In this document: positions 25,546-35,224 of the stretch, in pieces
Layout of the letters: the number at the start of each line of letters is the position of its first letter
Position numbering within the stretch: position 1 is the first letter of the stretch
Assembly (NCBI RefSeq): GCF_018687095.1
Contig: NZ_CP061286.1
Span: forward strand, 1,302,001 to 1,366,000
Direction: 5' to 3'
DNA: 64,000 nt
Source of the DNA: Polynucleobacter sp. MWH-UH25E
GTDB taxonomy: Bacteria > Pseudomonadota > Gammaproteobacteria > Burkholderiales > Burkholderiaceae
Translations under genes and position numbers: made by a program
Notes under the pieces: generated by a model
What the model saw: only the letters and a program-made list of their open reading frames with translations
What the model was told of the DNA's origin: nothing
Database searches by the model: none

Positions 25546-26580
25546 TTAGGCGCTTCTCAGAGCTTTGGCACACTCGTTGACGAGGTCGGGTCCTCTATAG
25601 ATGAGACCGCTATAAAGCTGAACTAGGCTGGCGCCAGATCTGATTTTTTCCCTAGCATCAGCTCCAGATAGGATGCCGCCAACACCAATAATTGGCAAGC
25701 GATCTCCGAGTCGTGCTTTAAGCGTTTTGATGACGGCGTTGGATGCAGCTCGAACGGGGCCACCAGATAAACCGCCAGTCTCTTCACCATGTTCGAGGCC
25801 TTGTACTGCATCGCGAGCAATCGTTGTGTTGGTAGCAATAACGGCATCCATACCAAACTCAACCAATAAATCAGCGATTAAATGAATGTCATCTTGATCA
25901 AGATCTGGAGCGATTTTTAGAAACACCGGTTTACGAATACCGGTACGATCGCTTAAACGCTTTCTTGCATCATCAAGATTGCGAAGAAGATCGCGCAACA
26001 TTTCTTCACCCTGAAGCGCACGAAGATTTTTAGTATTGGGTGAGGAGATGTTAACAGTGATGTAAGTCGCGATATCGTAGACTGCTTCCATGCCCAGCAC
26101 ATAATCGCTGGCAGCTTCTTCTATAGGGGTGCTAGCATTTTTACCAATATTGAGTCCTAGGACTCCACCACTTTGCCAGAAGCGAGATTTACGAACTCTG
26201 GCAACGCAAGCTTCAACACCATCATTGTTAAAGCCCATCCGGTTAATAATGGCCTGCGCTTCAGGTAGACGAAACATGCGAGGTTTGGGATTGCCTGGTT
26301 GAGGGCGGGGTGTAACAGTACCAATTTCCAGGAAGCCAAAACCAAGTGCAGCTAATGCGTCGATGTGCTTGCCGTCTTTATCTAATCCTGCAGCCAAGCC
26401 AACCGGATTCGGAAATTCAATTCCACACACACGTTGAGGATCAGTAACTGGTTTACTGACTAATTTATCTAGCAAACCCCAACGTTGCGCGCGATCTAAA
26501 TTGGTAAGCGTGAGATTGTGGGCTTGCTCTGGATCTAAACAAAAGAGCCATGGACGTAAAAGTGAGTAACGATCGATCAT
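25546..26580 (-). CDS. pyrD: Dihydroorotate dehydrogenase (quinone), class 2
   Basis: A 344-residue membrane-associated flavoenzyme that oxidises dihydroorotate to orotate with quinone in pyrimidine synthesis. It has the class 2 N-terminal extension (RYSLLRPWLFCLDPEQAHNL), GLAAGLDKDGKHIDAL, NISSPNTKNLR and the FMN-phosphate region IIGVGGILSGADAREKI. It lies 9 bases after bpt on the minus strand in what seems a polycistronic run. Confidence 0.97.
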   Translation of the reverse strand: MIDRYSLLRPWLFCLDPEQAHNLTLTNLDRAQRWGLLDKLVSKPVTDPQRVCGIEFPNPVGLAAGLDKDGKHIDALAALGFGFLEIGTVTPRPQPGNPKPRMFRLPEAQAIINRMGFNNDGVEACVARVRKSRFWQSGGVLGLNIGKNASTPIEEAASDYVLGMEAVYDIATYITVNISSPNTKNLRALQGEEMLRDLLRNLDDARKRLSDRTGIRKPVFLKIAPDLDQDDIHLIADLLVEFGMDAVIATNTTIARDAVQGLEHGEETGGLSGGPVRAASNAVIKTLKARLGDRLPIIGVGGILSGADAREKIRSGASLVQLYSGLIYRGPDLVNECAKALRSA

Positions 26581-26588
26581 GGCAGATA

Positions 26589-27335
26589 TTATGAACTAGT
26601 CAGCTTCTGCCAATGATCCTCTATGAGCCCTTCCATTGGCTGGTACTTTGCCTTGTAGGACATCTTTTCACTCTCTTTAATGTAGTAGCCCAAGTAGAGA
26701 TAGGGTAGATGTAGTATTCGTGCCTGCTCAATTTGCCACAAGATGCTGTAACTGCCAAAACTAGCCGCATTGTCTGAAGCATCGTAGAAGGTGTATACCG
26801 AGGAGATACCATGCTCCAAAATGTCAATCATGCTGACCATGCGTAATCGGCCAGGGTGGGGGTCGTTCGGACCATCTCGGAACTCAACAATGCGTGAATT
26901 AACTCTACTTTGAAGTAAAAACTGCATGTACTGATCTTGATCATCACTATCCATGTCGCCACCAGCATGGCGCTCATTTTGATAGCGTTGATAAAGCTGA
27001 TAGTGCTCTTCTTGATATCCTAGATTTAAAACTGAGGCTTGAAGACCGGAGTGTTTTTTCCAGGCACGTCGTTGACTGCGATTAGGGGTGAATTGATTTA
27101 CTAAAACACGTGTAGCAATACAGGCTTTGCATGAATCACAGTAGGGTCTATATGTGTATAAGCCGCTGCGACGAAAGCCGGCATGAATCAGTTCGTTATA
27201 CACATCCGCATGAATTAGGTGAGATGGCGTGGCAACTTGCGAACGCGCAATTTTATTGGGCAAGTAGCTGCATGGGTAGGGTGCAGTTGCATAAAACTGT
27301 AGGGTTGTGAGAGGTAGCTCTTTTAAGCGCGTCAT
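26589..27335 (-). CDS. bpt: Aspartate/glutamate leucyltransferase
   Basis: A 248-residue N-end-rule transferase that moves Leu from Leu-tRNA to proteins starting with Asp or Glu, marking them for ClpAP. The N-terminal ATE domain has the cysteines in YRPYCDSCKACIATRV, and the C-terminal half has the GNAT-like YLGYYIKESEKMSYKAKYQP. Its ATG overlaps the stop of aat by 4 bases, so the two N-end-rule transferases are translationally coupled. Confidence 0.95.
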   Translation of the reverse strand: MTRLKELPLTTLQFYATAPYPCSYLPNKIARSQVATPSHLIHADVYNELIHAGFRRSGLYTYRPYCDSCKACIATRVLVNQFTPNRSQRRAWKKHSGLQASVLNLGYQEEHYQLYQRYQNERHAGGDMDSDDQDQYMQFLLQSRVNSRIVEFRDGPNDPHPGRLRMVSMIDILEHGISSVYTFYDASDNAASFGSYSILWQIEQARILHLPYLYLGYYIKESEKMSYKAKYQPMEGLIEDHWQKLTSS

Positions 27336-28069
27336 AGCCAGTGCGTCAATATTTGCTTATCAAATTTCCAGGATTTAACAATATTAGATTGATTTACAGA
27401 AGCTTGCAGTTGTCGCAAAAAGTCTAGACGGGGCATGGGTTTAGCGCCCATTGAGCGTAGGTGGCTTGTTTCTTGCTGACAGTCAATCATTGCTACTTGG
27501 TTCTGAATGCACCAGGCACTTAAGGCGGCCAAGGCAAGCTTAGATGTATTAGGTTTACGACTAAACATCGACTCTCCATAAACCATGGCGCCAATAGCAA
27601 CGCAATATAAACCGCCAATCATTGCACCGTTTTCCATAACCGCAATCGAGTGAGCATAGCCTTGCTCATGAATGGTGGAATAAGCATCCATGATTTCATG
27701 GGTGATCCAGGTTCCATCTTGATCTTTGCGAATGCTTGTTGCGCATGCACGGATGACTGCTCCAAAGTCTGCATCGACTAAAAGCTCAGATTGGCTGTCT
27801 TTGCAAAAATGACGAATACTTTTTTGAAGGGAGTCGCTACAGTGAAACTCATTAGGCTTTAATACCATGCGTGGGTTGGGTGACCACCACAAAACTGGTT
27901 GTTCATCTGAATACCAAGGAAAAATGCCTAGCTTATACGCCTGCAGTAATTGGTTTGGGTAAATGCGTTCACTGACCGCAATCAGACCGGGTACGCTTTG
28001 GTCTGGATCTGGGGTTAGCAGTGGGTTGGAAAAGGAGTCTTGGGGCCCAAGCCAACAAATTTGACTCAT
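27332..28069 (-). CDS. aat: Leucyl/phenylalanyl-tRNA-protein transferase
   Basis: A 245-residue enzyme that adds Leu or Phe to proteins with N-terminal Lys or Arg in the N-end-rule pathway. The family signature GIFPWYSDEQPVLWWSPNPRM is present in the N-terminal third, with GGLYCVAIGAMVYGESMFSR in the middle. It directly precedes bpt with a 4-base overlap, a common pairing in proteobacteria that handles both primary and acidic secondary destabilising residues. Confidence 0.96.
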   Translation of the reverse strand: MSQICWLGPQDSFSNPLLTPDPDQSVPGLIAVSERIYPNQLLQAYKLGIFPWYSDEQPVLWWSPNPRMVLKPNEFHCSDSLQKSIRHFCKDSQSELLVDADFGAVIRACATSIRKDQDGTWITHEIMDAYSTIHEQGYAHSIAVMENGAMIGGLYCVAIGAMVYGESMFSRKPNTSKLALAALSAWCIQNQVAMIDCQQETSHLRSMGAKPMPRLDFLRQLQASVNQSNIVKSWKFDKQILTHWL

Positions 28070-28090
28070 CTACTAAGCAATCGAGCTGGT

Positions 28091-28645
28091 TTAGATTTTC
28101 TCGGAGCGTAAGACATCTCGACTGCGCACATGAAATTCACTATTCAAAGCACCAGAAGCGCGATCGGCGAAGAACCACTCTAGAGTCTGCTTCACAGTTG
28201 GAAAGGCAAGATCTTGCCAGGGAATATCTTGCTCATCAAATAGAGCCACCTCTAAACTCTCTTCTCCAGCTGAAAAATCAGGCGTCTTCATAGTTGCGAG
28301 ATAGAACAAATGCACTTGCTCTGCATGGGGAACATTTAGCAACGAATACAGCGGCCCAATATCAACAACTGCACCAGCCTCTTCAAATGTTTCGCGAGCA
28401 GCGCCATCGCTGGTGCTTTCGCCCAACTCCATGAAGCCCGCAGGCAGCGTCCAATAACCATGGCGAGGCTCAATGGCACGGCGGCAGAGTAACACCTTAT
28501 CACCATAAACAGGAATGCTGCCAACAACGTTTCTGGGGTTCTGATAATGAATGCTTCCGCATGATTCGCATACATGTCTTTCACGTGAATCATCAGCTGG
28601 TATTTTTACAGTAATCGTAGCTGCGCAGTTGGGACAGTACTTCAT
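28091..28645 (-). CDS. Nudix hydrolase with N-terminal zinc ribbon
   Basis: A 184-residue hydrolase. An N-terminal zinc ribbon (CPNC at 4-7, CESC near 27-30) precedes the Nudix fold; the Nudix box is complete, starting at GFMELGES and running through RETFEEAGA. The layout resembles the NudC-like and ADP-ribose-type enzymes that hydrolyse nucleoside diphosphate derivatives; the substrate is not certain. It sits between the pabB fusion (10 bases upstream) and aat in the same run. Confidence 0.87.
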   Translation of the reverse strand: MKYCPNCAATITVKIPADDSRERHVCESCGSIHYQNPRNVVGSIPVYGDKVLLCRRAIEPRHGYWTLPAGFMELGESTSDGAARETFEEAGAVVDIGPLYSLLNVPHAEQVHLFYLATMKTPDFSAGEESLEVALFDEQDIPWQDLAFPTVKQTLEWFFADRASGALNSEFHVRSRDVLRSEKI

Positions 28646-28654
28646 GAATGCTTT

Positions 28655-30490
28655 CTAGAAATGGGCTTTAATGGCGCCCCGCAGGGCATTGCTAAGCATA
28701 ATCTCTTTCGCCATTAAGACATCCTGAATAGTCAGGTTAGCTTCGCGGGCATTTATGCTGGGATCAGTAAGTAAGGCCTTGCGCATGACTCCAGGCAGCA
28801 CCCCTGAAGAAATGGGTGGTGTAAGCCATTCATTGCGATCGGCGGGTTTAATAAAAACGCTACTTCTGCCACCTTCAGTCACAAAGCCTTGTTCATTCAC
28901 AAAGAGTGCATCAAAGCCACCCAGCTTTACAGCCTCCTGCCAAGCTGCATCGTACAAAGCTCGATCGCTGACTTTATGCGCTAACAGGGGGTTACTAGAA
29001 TTCATGACGCAGTCGCTTGAAAGAATATCTTTTGCCCAAAAAATCTTGACCGGTTCATTGATCTGATCAAGTGTTCCGCACTGAGCACTTAAATCTCCAT
29101 TTTCATCAAGGTCTAGTCTTAGGCGCGTGCGAAGATCTTGATCCAAGCGGGCGCACGTATTCAAAATAATTGCGCGAGCCTTCTCTCTATCAAAAGAAAT
29201 ACGCAAGGCGGATGCCGAGCTTTGCATACGATCTAAATGAGATTCAAGTCTTTGGGGTGCCTTATTTAGAACTGCAATTGTTTCGAATAATCCAGTCTTG
29301 CTTGGCAGCCCCGTTAAGAATGCGGATTTAATCTGACACTCATGCCACTCTTGTATTGCATCAGAATCAATCGTGATGCCGGCACCAACGCCAAGGGTAA
29401 AGTTTATTGACTGAGATGACGAATCCTTCTCCATTTCAATAGTTCTAATGGGAACGCTGAAAGCAAAGTCGCCATTTGGATCAAGCCACCCCAGAGCACC
29501 GCAGTAATAGCCTCGATCGGATTGCTCAAGCTCTTGAATAATTTCCATGCTACGTTTTTTGGGTGCGCCTGTAACCGAGCCACAAGGAAAAACAGCATTC
29601 AAAATGTCATGCAGTTTGATATCTGGCTTTATTTGTCCTTGCACAGTGGAGGTCATCTGCAATACGTCACCATGTCTTGCCACTTGAAATAAGTGAGGCA
29701 CTTTTACCGTATTGGGTAAACAGATACGACTTAAATCATTGCGCAACAGATCCACAATCATGACATTCTCTGCTTGATTCTTGGGATCGTCTGATAGGAA
29801 GCTTGCTGTAGCTGACAGGGCGCTCGCGGTGCCTTTCATTGGCATCGCCTTTAGTGTATCTCCCTGACGCTCAATAAATAGCTCCGGTGACTGAGAGAGT
29901 AAATAGTGATTTTCTTGTGCGATATAGGCGCCAAATCGACCGGGCTGGCGCTCACGCAATCTACTGTAAAGGGCTAGTGGAGCGCCGTAGACATTCCCAG
30001 TGATGCGATAGGTATGGTTAATTTGGTATGTATCACCACTACGAATGTATTCTTGGATTTTGGCGATATCCTCACAAAAATGATCTTCGCTTATTGAAGC
30101 TTGAAGATTCATGACTCCTGCAAGTTGTTCCACATTGGATAGCGCTTTTAATTCATCAGAAATGTAGTGATCCATTTGCTCTTTTGAGAGCTTTTGGTAT
30201 TCCTGAAAAGCCCACGCCTCAATGAGTGGGTGAGAATTTTTTGCTCCCTGTAAATCTTCATTAGGTTGTGGCAAATAATGAATCAATCGACCTAGTTCAT
30301 AGGCGAAAGCGGCAACTAAATATTGGCCTTTATCTAATGCAAGAGTTATTTCTTCCAAGCAGTGGATAGCAGCCTGGCGATCTGTGTTTGGGTTGCCACT
30401 CGGAAGAACGCGCCAATATTGCAAAGGCGCGTTGTAGACTCGACTCGACGGATTGACCGCCGTGCTTTGAGCGTCATCCAGCAAAATCAT
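28655..30490 (-). CDS. pabB: Aminodeoxychorismate synthase component I fused to lyase (PabB-PabC)
   Basis: A 611-residue fusion for p-aminobenzoate synthesis in folate biosynthesis. Residues about 1-380 form the chorismate-binding PabB domain, with the PabB-type MPMKGTAS containing the nucleophilic Lys and the VTGAPKKRSMEII block. Residues about 390-611 are a class IV aminotransferase-fold lyase like PabC, with the PLP lysine in LAHKVSDR and VTEGGRSSVFI. The fusion of synthase and lyase is known in Burkholderiales. A glutamine amidotransferase (PabA) is not in the window. Confidence 0.92.
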   Translation of the reverse strand: MILLDDAQSTAVNPSSRVYNAPLQYWRVLPSGNPNTDRQAAIHCLEEITLALDKGQYLVAAFAYELGRLIHYLPQPNEDLQGAKNSHPLIEAWAFQEYQKLSKEQMDHYISDELKALSNVEQLAGVMNLQASISEDHFCEDIAKIQEYIRSGDTYQINHTYRITGNVYGAPLALYSRLRERQPGRFGAYIAQENHYLLSQSPELFIERQGDTLKAMPMKGTASALSATASFLSDDPKNQAENVMIVDLLRNDLSRICLPNTVKVPHLFQVARHGDVLQMTSTVQGQIKPDIKLHDILNAVFPCGSVTGAPKKRSMEIIQELEQSDRGYYCGALGWLDPNGDFAFSVPIRTIEMEKDSSSQSINFTLGVGAGITIDSDAIQEWHECQIKSAFLTGLPSKTGLFETIAVLNKAPQRLESHLDRMQSSASALRISFDREKARAIILNTCARLDQDLRTRLRLDLDENGDLSAQCGTLDQINEPVKIFWAKDILSSDCVMNSSNPLLAHKVSDRALYDAAWQEAVKLGGFDALFVNEQGFVTEGGRSSVFIKPADRNEWLTPPISSGVLPGVMRKALLTDPSINAREANLTIQDVLMAKEIMLSNALRGAIKAHF

Positions 30491-30507
30491 GACGCTTGCT
30501 CTATCAA

Positions 30508-31083
30508 TTACTTGAGAATGGTGGCCGATTCAATGACGACTGGCTTAGTTGGTACGTCGGCCATTCTGCCCATGCGTGGAGCTGGAGCAACCATAGTAGG
30601 CACCTTGCGAATAGCATCAATAGTTTGGGTGCCAGAGATGACCTTGCCAAATACGGTATAGCCATTGCCCATAGCATTTGGATAGTTCAAGCCCTCATTA
30701 TCTTTGACGTTAATAAAAAACTGAGCTGTCGCAGAATCGGGATCCGAAGTGCGGGCCATTGCAATGGTGTAAGTATTGTTTTTGAGTCCGTTATTTGCTT
30801 CAGATGCAACTGGTGCATCAGTAGGTTTTTGTACAAGGTCAGGTGTAAAGCCGCCACCTTGAATCATGAAACCATCAATAACGCGATGAAAAATGGTGCC
30901 GTTATAAAAACCGCTCTTCACGTAGTTTAGAAAGTTAGCTGTAGTTTTGGGTGCTTTAACATCATCTAATTCCACAACAAAGTTACCCATCGTGGTTTTA
31001 AATTCCACCTTTGGACCAGCGATTGCTGCTTGAGTTGAAAAACAAGAAAAAGCAAAAATGAATAAGGCAAAAAACTTGCGCAT
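30508..31083 (-). CDS. ppiA: Periplasmic peptidyl-prolyl cis-trans isomerase, cyclophilin type
   Basis: A 191-residue cyclophilin with a signal peptide of about 22 residues (MRKFFALFIFAFSCF to AAIA), so exported. Family blocks are visible: FHRVIDGFMIQGGGF, MARTSDPDSATAQFFIN and YTVFGKVISGTQTID. It speeds proline isomerisation during folding of envelope proteins. It lies 17 bases before the pabB fusion on the minus strand. Confidence 0.92.
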   Translation of the reverse strand: MRKFFALFIFAFSCFSTQAAIAGPKVEFKTTMGNFVVELDDVKAPKTTANFLNYVKSGFYNGTIFHRVIDGFMIQGGGFTPDLVQKPTDAPVASEANNGLKNNTYTIAMARTSDPDSATAQFFINVKDNEGLNYPNAMGNGYTVFGKVISGTQTIDAIRKVPTMVAPAPRMGRMADVPTKPVVIESATILK

Positions 31084-31140
31084 AAAGACTCCTGAAACGA
31101 GACATGGTTTTAATAAACGGTGATAGCCTATTGTATTGCC

Positions 31141-31770
31141 CTAGGGCGCTAAACCATTTGGAAGATTGCCCGCTCTTGCATAGGGGGCTTCATCAAACAT
31201 TCCTGGGTGAGAGAGGTAATCCAGTACCCAGTCTATCGTGTCAACACCCCAAAAACAGCGTTGATTGACGATCAAAGCAGGCACTCCAAATGCGCCATCC
31301 GCTTTCGCCTTTTCAGTATTGGCAATCAGTTGGGATTTCACGGCGGCGTTATCTGGTTTTGGTGTGTCCCGAGATAAACCTAGGTAAGCGCAAAAGTCAG
31401 GCCATGAAAGATTAGGATCTTTGCCTTCAAGCCAGACGTAATCGAATGCTTTTTCAACCATCGCCCAGCCAGCTTTTTCTTGAACTAAAAGACGTTGAGG
31501 TGCGACGGTCATAAAAGGATGGTGACCTGGAAAGCGAAAGGGAATTCTTAATTTTTCGGCTTGCCAGACACAAAACTGATAGGTGTGAGGGCGCTTAGCA
31601 GCAACTTCACCAGGGCCTTTGTTCTCTGTTGCTCTAAAAAGGCCGCCCAGCAATATCGGGACAGGTGTGATGTCGAGTTTCTCTTCTAGTCGATTGCGCT
31701 GCTTGATATATAGATACGCAAACGGAGAAATAATGTCGTAATAAAAACGAGCGGGTAATTTAGAGGACAT
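31141..31770 (-). CDS. 2-hydroxychromene-2-carboxylate isomerase-like DsbA-family protein
   Basis: A 209-residue thioredoxin-fold protein of the kappa-class GST / HCCA isomerase family. The N-terminal FYYDIISPFAYL places a Ser where DsbA has its Cys pair, which is typical for this group. FGVPALIVNQRCFWGVDTIDWV near the C-terminus is the cis-Pro and helix region. HCCA isomerase acts in naphthalene breakdown with glutathione, but most relatives have unknown substrates and no aromatic-pathway genes adjoin it. Confidence 0.83.
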   Translation of the reverse strand: MSSKLPARFYYDIISPFAYLYIKQRNRLEEKLDITPVPILLGGLFRATENKGPGEVAAKRPHTYQFCVWQAEKLRIPFRFPGHHPFMTVAPQRLLVQEKAGWAMVEKAFDYVWLEGKDPNLSWPDFCAYLGLSRDTPKPDNAAVKSQLIANTEKAKADGAFGVPALIVNQRCFWGVDTIDWVLDYLSHPGMFDEAPYARAGNLPNGLAP

Positions 31771-31787
31771 CTTGTTATTTACCCCAC

Positions 31788-33101
31788 CTATTTTTTCTGA
31801 TGCTCGTCGTCAAGTTTTCTTAAGAACATCATCTTTTCTTTAATCTGACTTTCTAGACCACGTTCAACTGGCTCATACCAATGGGGTGCCGCCATTCCCT
31901 CTGGTAGATAAGATTCGCCCGCAGCATAGGCATGGGGCTCATCATGTGCATAGCGATATTGTTTGCCATGCCCTAGTTCTTTCATGAGCTTGGTTGGTGC
32001 ATTGCGCAAATGATTGGGAACAGGCTTGGATTGGTCATTTGCTACAAAGGCACGAGCCGCATTAAATGCTTTGTAACTTGCATTGCTTTTAGCTGCAACT
32101 GCGAGATAGACAACGGCTTGACCAAGTGCTAACTCTCCTTCAGGCGAGCCAAGGCGCTCATAGGTGAGGGCAGCATCGTTAGCAAGTTGCATGGCGCGAG
32201 GATCCGCAAGTCCAATATCCTCCCATGCCATGCGAACAATACGACGAGCCAAGTAGCGAGGGTCTACCCCACCATCCAGCATGCGGCATAACCAATATAA
32301 AGAGGCATCAGGATCTGAGCCTCTCACGGATTTATGCAATGCGGATATTTGATCGTAAAACTGGTCACCACCTTTATCAAATCGCCTAGCTTGAGTAGAA
32401 AGCGCATTTTCGATAAAAGATTGATCAACGATTTTGGTATTGGAGTCTGGTGCACGTACCGCGTTACGAACCTGTTCGGCTAAATTCAGTAATCTTCTAG
32501 CATCACCGTCGGCATGGTGGATGAGTGTTTCAATGGCTGAAGCCTCGAATTGAACTTCGGGCATTGCAAATTGATGCGCACGTTCAAATAGTTGTTGAAG
32601 CTCGGATTTATTTAAGGATTTCAGTACATAGACCTGTGCACGTGAAAGCAATGCGGAGTTCACCTCAAAAGATGGGTTCTCGGTGGTAGCGCCAATGAAA
32701 GTAAATAGACCCGATTCCACATGAGGTAAAAGCGCATCTTGCTGGCTTTTATTAAAGCGATGAATCTCATCGACAAACAAAATAGTTTGTTTGCCAGATT
32801 GCGCCAAGGATTGCTCTGCCTGTTGAATAGATTCCCGAATTTCTTTAACGCCCGCCAATACAGCGGAGATGGCGATGAACTCGCGATCAAATGCTTTAGC
32901 AGATAAGCGGGCTAAGGTGGTTTTTCCAACACCTGGCGGTCCCCATAAAATCATGGAGTGAGGCTTGCCTGATGCAAACGCCAGATTTAATGGTTTGCTA
33001 GGCCCCAGTAAGTGAGTCTGCCCAATAACTTGGTCAATTGATTTTGGACGTAACGCTTCCGCTAATGGTGGCGGTGGTGCGCTATCAAAAAGACCACTCA
33101 T
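31788..33101 (-). CDS. rarA: Replication-associated recombination protein A
   Basis: A 437-residue AAA+ ATPase of the RarA/MgsA/WRNIP1 family that acts at stalled replication forks with SSB. Walker A is GPPGVGKTTLAR, Walker B is FVDEIHRFNKSQQDALL, and sensor and tetramerisation regions follow (RALLSRAQVYVLKSL-like; MLDGGVDPRYLARRIVRMAWEDIGLADP). Length matches the family. It is followed downstream by the isomerase gene and preceded 3 bases away by the DUF3429 gene. Confidence 0.95.
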   Translation of the reverse strand: MSGLFDSAPPPPLAEALRPKSIDQVIGQTHLLGPSKPLNLAFASGKPHSMILWGPPGVGKTTLARLSAKAFDREFIAISAVLAGVKEIRESIQQAEQSLAQSGKQTILFVDEIHRFNKSQQDALLPHVESGLFTFIGATTENPSFEVNSALLSRAQVYVLKSLNKSELQQLFERAHQFAMPEVQFEASAIETLIHHADGDARRLLNLAEQVRNAVRAPDSNTKIVDQSFIENALSTQARRFDKGGDQFYDQISALHKSVRGSDPDASLYWLCRMLDGGVDPRYLARRIVRMAWEDIGLADPRAMQLANDAALTYERLGSPEGELALGQAVVYLAVAAKSNASYKAFNAARAFVANDQSKPVPNHLRNAPTKLMKELGHGKQYRYAHDEPHAYAAGESYLPEGMAAPHWYEPVERGLESQIKEKMMFLRKLDDEHQKK

Positions 33102-33104
33102 TGA

Positions 33105-33590
33105 TCAAGCTTGAATAAACAAAATCACGATAGCCGCCCAAGATAAGCAAAAAGCAGCGATGTAAGTTAGGCGATTACGCATTGTCATAAATGCTGCGCA
33201 GGTAGCTTCATCTGCAAAATAGTAATGATAGGTATTTTGATCAATGTTGCGCTGAATAATTAGCGTAGATGCCATGATTAAGAGGCCAACTGGGATGTAG
33301 ATGTGCAAGGCCACCCATGCTACTAAAGCAGGAATAACTCCCCAGATCCAAGCATTGCGATCTAGCCAACGATCCCCCGTTGTTGCTTTGCCTAAATTGT
33401 GTAGATTGGCACCCCAATGCAATGCACCCATAAAGGAGGTAATCACTGCGCCATATCCGGCCAATGATTCAGCGCTCAAGTAGTTGACCGGAGTTGGTGC
33501 GAGTTGCACCAATAAAGCTAAACCAATAAATGGAATTAAGCCCGCATAGCCAAGCTTAAGAACTAGTGGGGGAATGGGATTATTGTTCAC
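33105..33590 (-). CDS. DUF3429-type membrane protein
   Basis: A 161-residue protein with about four to five hydrophobic helices, recognised as a DUF3429-like membrane protein by the GAVITSFMGALHWGANL motif in the second helix. The function is unknown. It ends 3 bases before the rarA start, so it is probably cotranscribed with it. Confidence 0.78.
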   Translation of the reverse strand: MNNNPIPPLVLKLGYAGLIPFIGLALLVQLAPTPVNYLSAESLAGYGAVITSFMGALHWGANLHNLGKATTGDRWLDRNAWIWGVIPALVAWVALHIYIPVGLLIMASTLIIQRNIDQNTYHYYFADEATCAAFMTMRNRLTYIAAFCLSWAAIVILFIQA

Positions 33591-33622
33591 GTTGAATTAC
33601 TTATATGTTTTTTGATTCAAGA

Positions 33623-34477
33623 TTATTTTTCGTAGGTGTATACGCCGCGCCCAGTTTTGCGACCAAGGTAACCGGCTGCAACCATTTCGCGTAAGAGTGG
33701 GCAAGGGCGATATTTTGAGTCGCTAAAGTTTTCAAAATACACTTCCATCACCGCAAGGCAGGTATCTAAGCCGATCAGATCTGCTAGTGCCAGAGGGCCA
33801 ATAGGTTGATTGCAACCCAACTTCATGCCTGCATCAATGTCTTCTGGACTAGCTAAGCCTTCTGAAAGAACAAAGAAAGCTTCATTAATCATCGGCAACA
33901 AGATGCGATTGACTACAAATCCAGGAGAGTTCTTCACGGTAATTGGCTCTTTGCCCACGCGTTTGGCCATTTCAATAATGGCGGCGTGCGTCTCATCGCT
34001 GGTCTGCAATCCGCGAATTACCTCTACTAATGCCATTAAGGGGGGTGGGTTAAAGAAGTGCATGCCGATAAAGCGTGATGGGTTTGAGTCTAGGGCCGCA
34101 AGCTTGGTGATAGATAGAGAAGAGGTGTTGGTAGCAATGATCGTGTTTTTACTCACAATCTCGTCAACTTGCTTAAGAATTTTTTCTTTGATCGCTTGGT
34201 TTTCTGTTGCAGCTTCAATTACTAATCCAAGACCTTTAAAGTCTGCGTAAGCAGTGCTACCTTTAATGCGCTTAAGCGCTGCATCTTTTGCTTCTGTTGT
34301 GAGAGTCTCTTTTTTAACCAGACGATCTAAGCTCTTGCTGATTTGATCAAGACCACGTTGAACTGCGGCATCATTGATATCAACCATAACAACATCAAGT
34401 CCCGCAACGGCACATACCTGCGCAATACCATTACCCATGGTGCCTGCACCAATTACGCCAACTGATTGAATCTTCAT
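33623..34477 (-). CDS. 3-hydroxyacyl-CoA (3-hydroxybutyryl-CoA) dehydrogenase
   Basis: A 284-residue NAD(P)-dependent enzyme that interconverts 3-hydroxyacyl- and acetoacetyl-type CoA esters in fatty-acid or butyrate/PHB metabolism (Hbd/PaaH type). The Rossmann motif GVIGAGTMGNGIAQ is at the start, followed by the catalytic region IGMHFFNPPPLMALVEVI and NSPGFVVNRILLPMINEA. The ATG at 34477 has GAAGGA upstream and gives the normal N-terminus; a frame reaching 34537 adds residues overlapping the GST gene and is not supported. The GST gene ends 1 base upstream. Confidence 0.93.
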   Translation of the reverse strand: MKIQSVGVIGAGTMGNGIAQVCAVAGLDVVMVDINDAAVQRGLDQISKSLDRLVKKETLTTEAKDAALKRIKGSTAYADFKGLGLVIEAATENQAIKEKILKQVDEIVSKNTIIATNTSSLSITKLAALDSNPSRFIGMHFFNPPPLMALVEVIRGLQTSDETHAAIIEMAKRVGKEPITVKNSPGFVVNRILLPMINEAFFVLSEGLASPEDIDAGMKLGCNQPIGPLALADLIGLDTCLAVMEVYFENFSDSKYRPCPLLREMVAAGYLGRKTGRGVYTYEK

Positions 34478-34478
34478 C

Positions 34479-35216
34479 TTATTTCCTTCGTTGATACTGG
34501 GTTGAACCAAATAACTGCTCTCTAGCCTTGTCATCATGCAATGGCTTGCGTAATGCTGTTAATACTTCGCAACCGCGTTTTACTGCTGGGCGCTCGCCAA
34601 TCATTTCAAACCAGCGCTTGAAATGCGGATAGCCATTGATATCAATTCCTTGATTTTTCCAATTACGCGTCCATGGAAAAATCGCTATATCGGCAATCGA
34701 ATATTTTGTACCCGCGATATAAGTATTATCTTTCAGTTGCGTATCCAGAACCCCATAAAGTCGCTTGGCTTCATTCGTATAGCGATCTACGGCATATTGA
34801 ATCTTCTCTGGGGCATAGATGCGGAAGTGATGGTTTTGACCAAGCATTGGACCAAGGCCACCCATTTGGAACATCAACCACTGTAAAACCTCGTATTTGC
34901 CCCGGGTGGTTTTGGGCAGAAACTTGCCAGTTTTGGCGGCAAGGTAGAGCAAGATTGCACCTGACTCAAAGATGCTGATGGGTTTGCCATCTGGCCCATG
35001 GGGGTCTACCAAGGCAGGGATTTTGTTGTTCGGGCTAATTTTGAGAAACGCCTTATCAAATTGATCACCTGCGCCAATATCAATCGGATGCGCTACCCAG
35101 TCACGGCCTAATCTATAGCCACATTCCTCGAGCATGATATGAACCTTATGGCCATTTGGAGTTGGCCAGCTATAAACATCAATGACATTGCTATCTTTAC
35201 TTTTCTTAATTGCCAT
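34479..35216 (-). CDS. Glutathione S-transferase, YghU/YfcG (nu) type
   Basis: A 245-residue GST. It has the nu-class N-terminus (IDVYSWPTPNGHKVHIMLEECGY), the glutathione-binding NNKIPALVDPHGPDGKPISIFESGAIL, and the C-terminal helical domain with SIADIAIFPW. Nu-class proteins bind two glutathiones and have disulfide-reductase activity. The gene lies between the aminotransferase gene (8 bases upstream) and the hydroxyacyl-CoA dehydrogenase gene. Confidence 0.9.
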   Translation of the reverse strand: MAIKKSKDSNVIDVYSWPTPNGHKVHIMLEECGYRLGRDWVAHPIDIGAGDQFDKAFLKISPNNKIPALVDPHGPDGKPISIFESGAILLYLAAKTGKFLPKTTRGKYEVLQWLMFQMGGLGPMLGQNHHFRIYAPEKIQYAVDRYTNEAKRLYGVLDTQLKDNTYIAGTKYSIADIAIFPWTRNWKNQGIDINGYPHFKRWFEMIGERPAVKRGCEVLTALRKPLHDDKAREQLFGSTQYQRRK

Positions 35217-35224
35217 AATTTTCT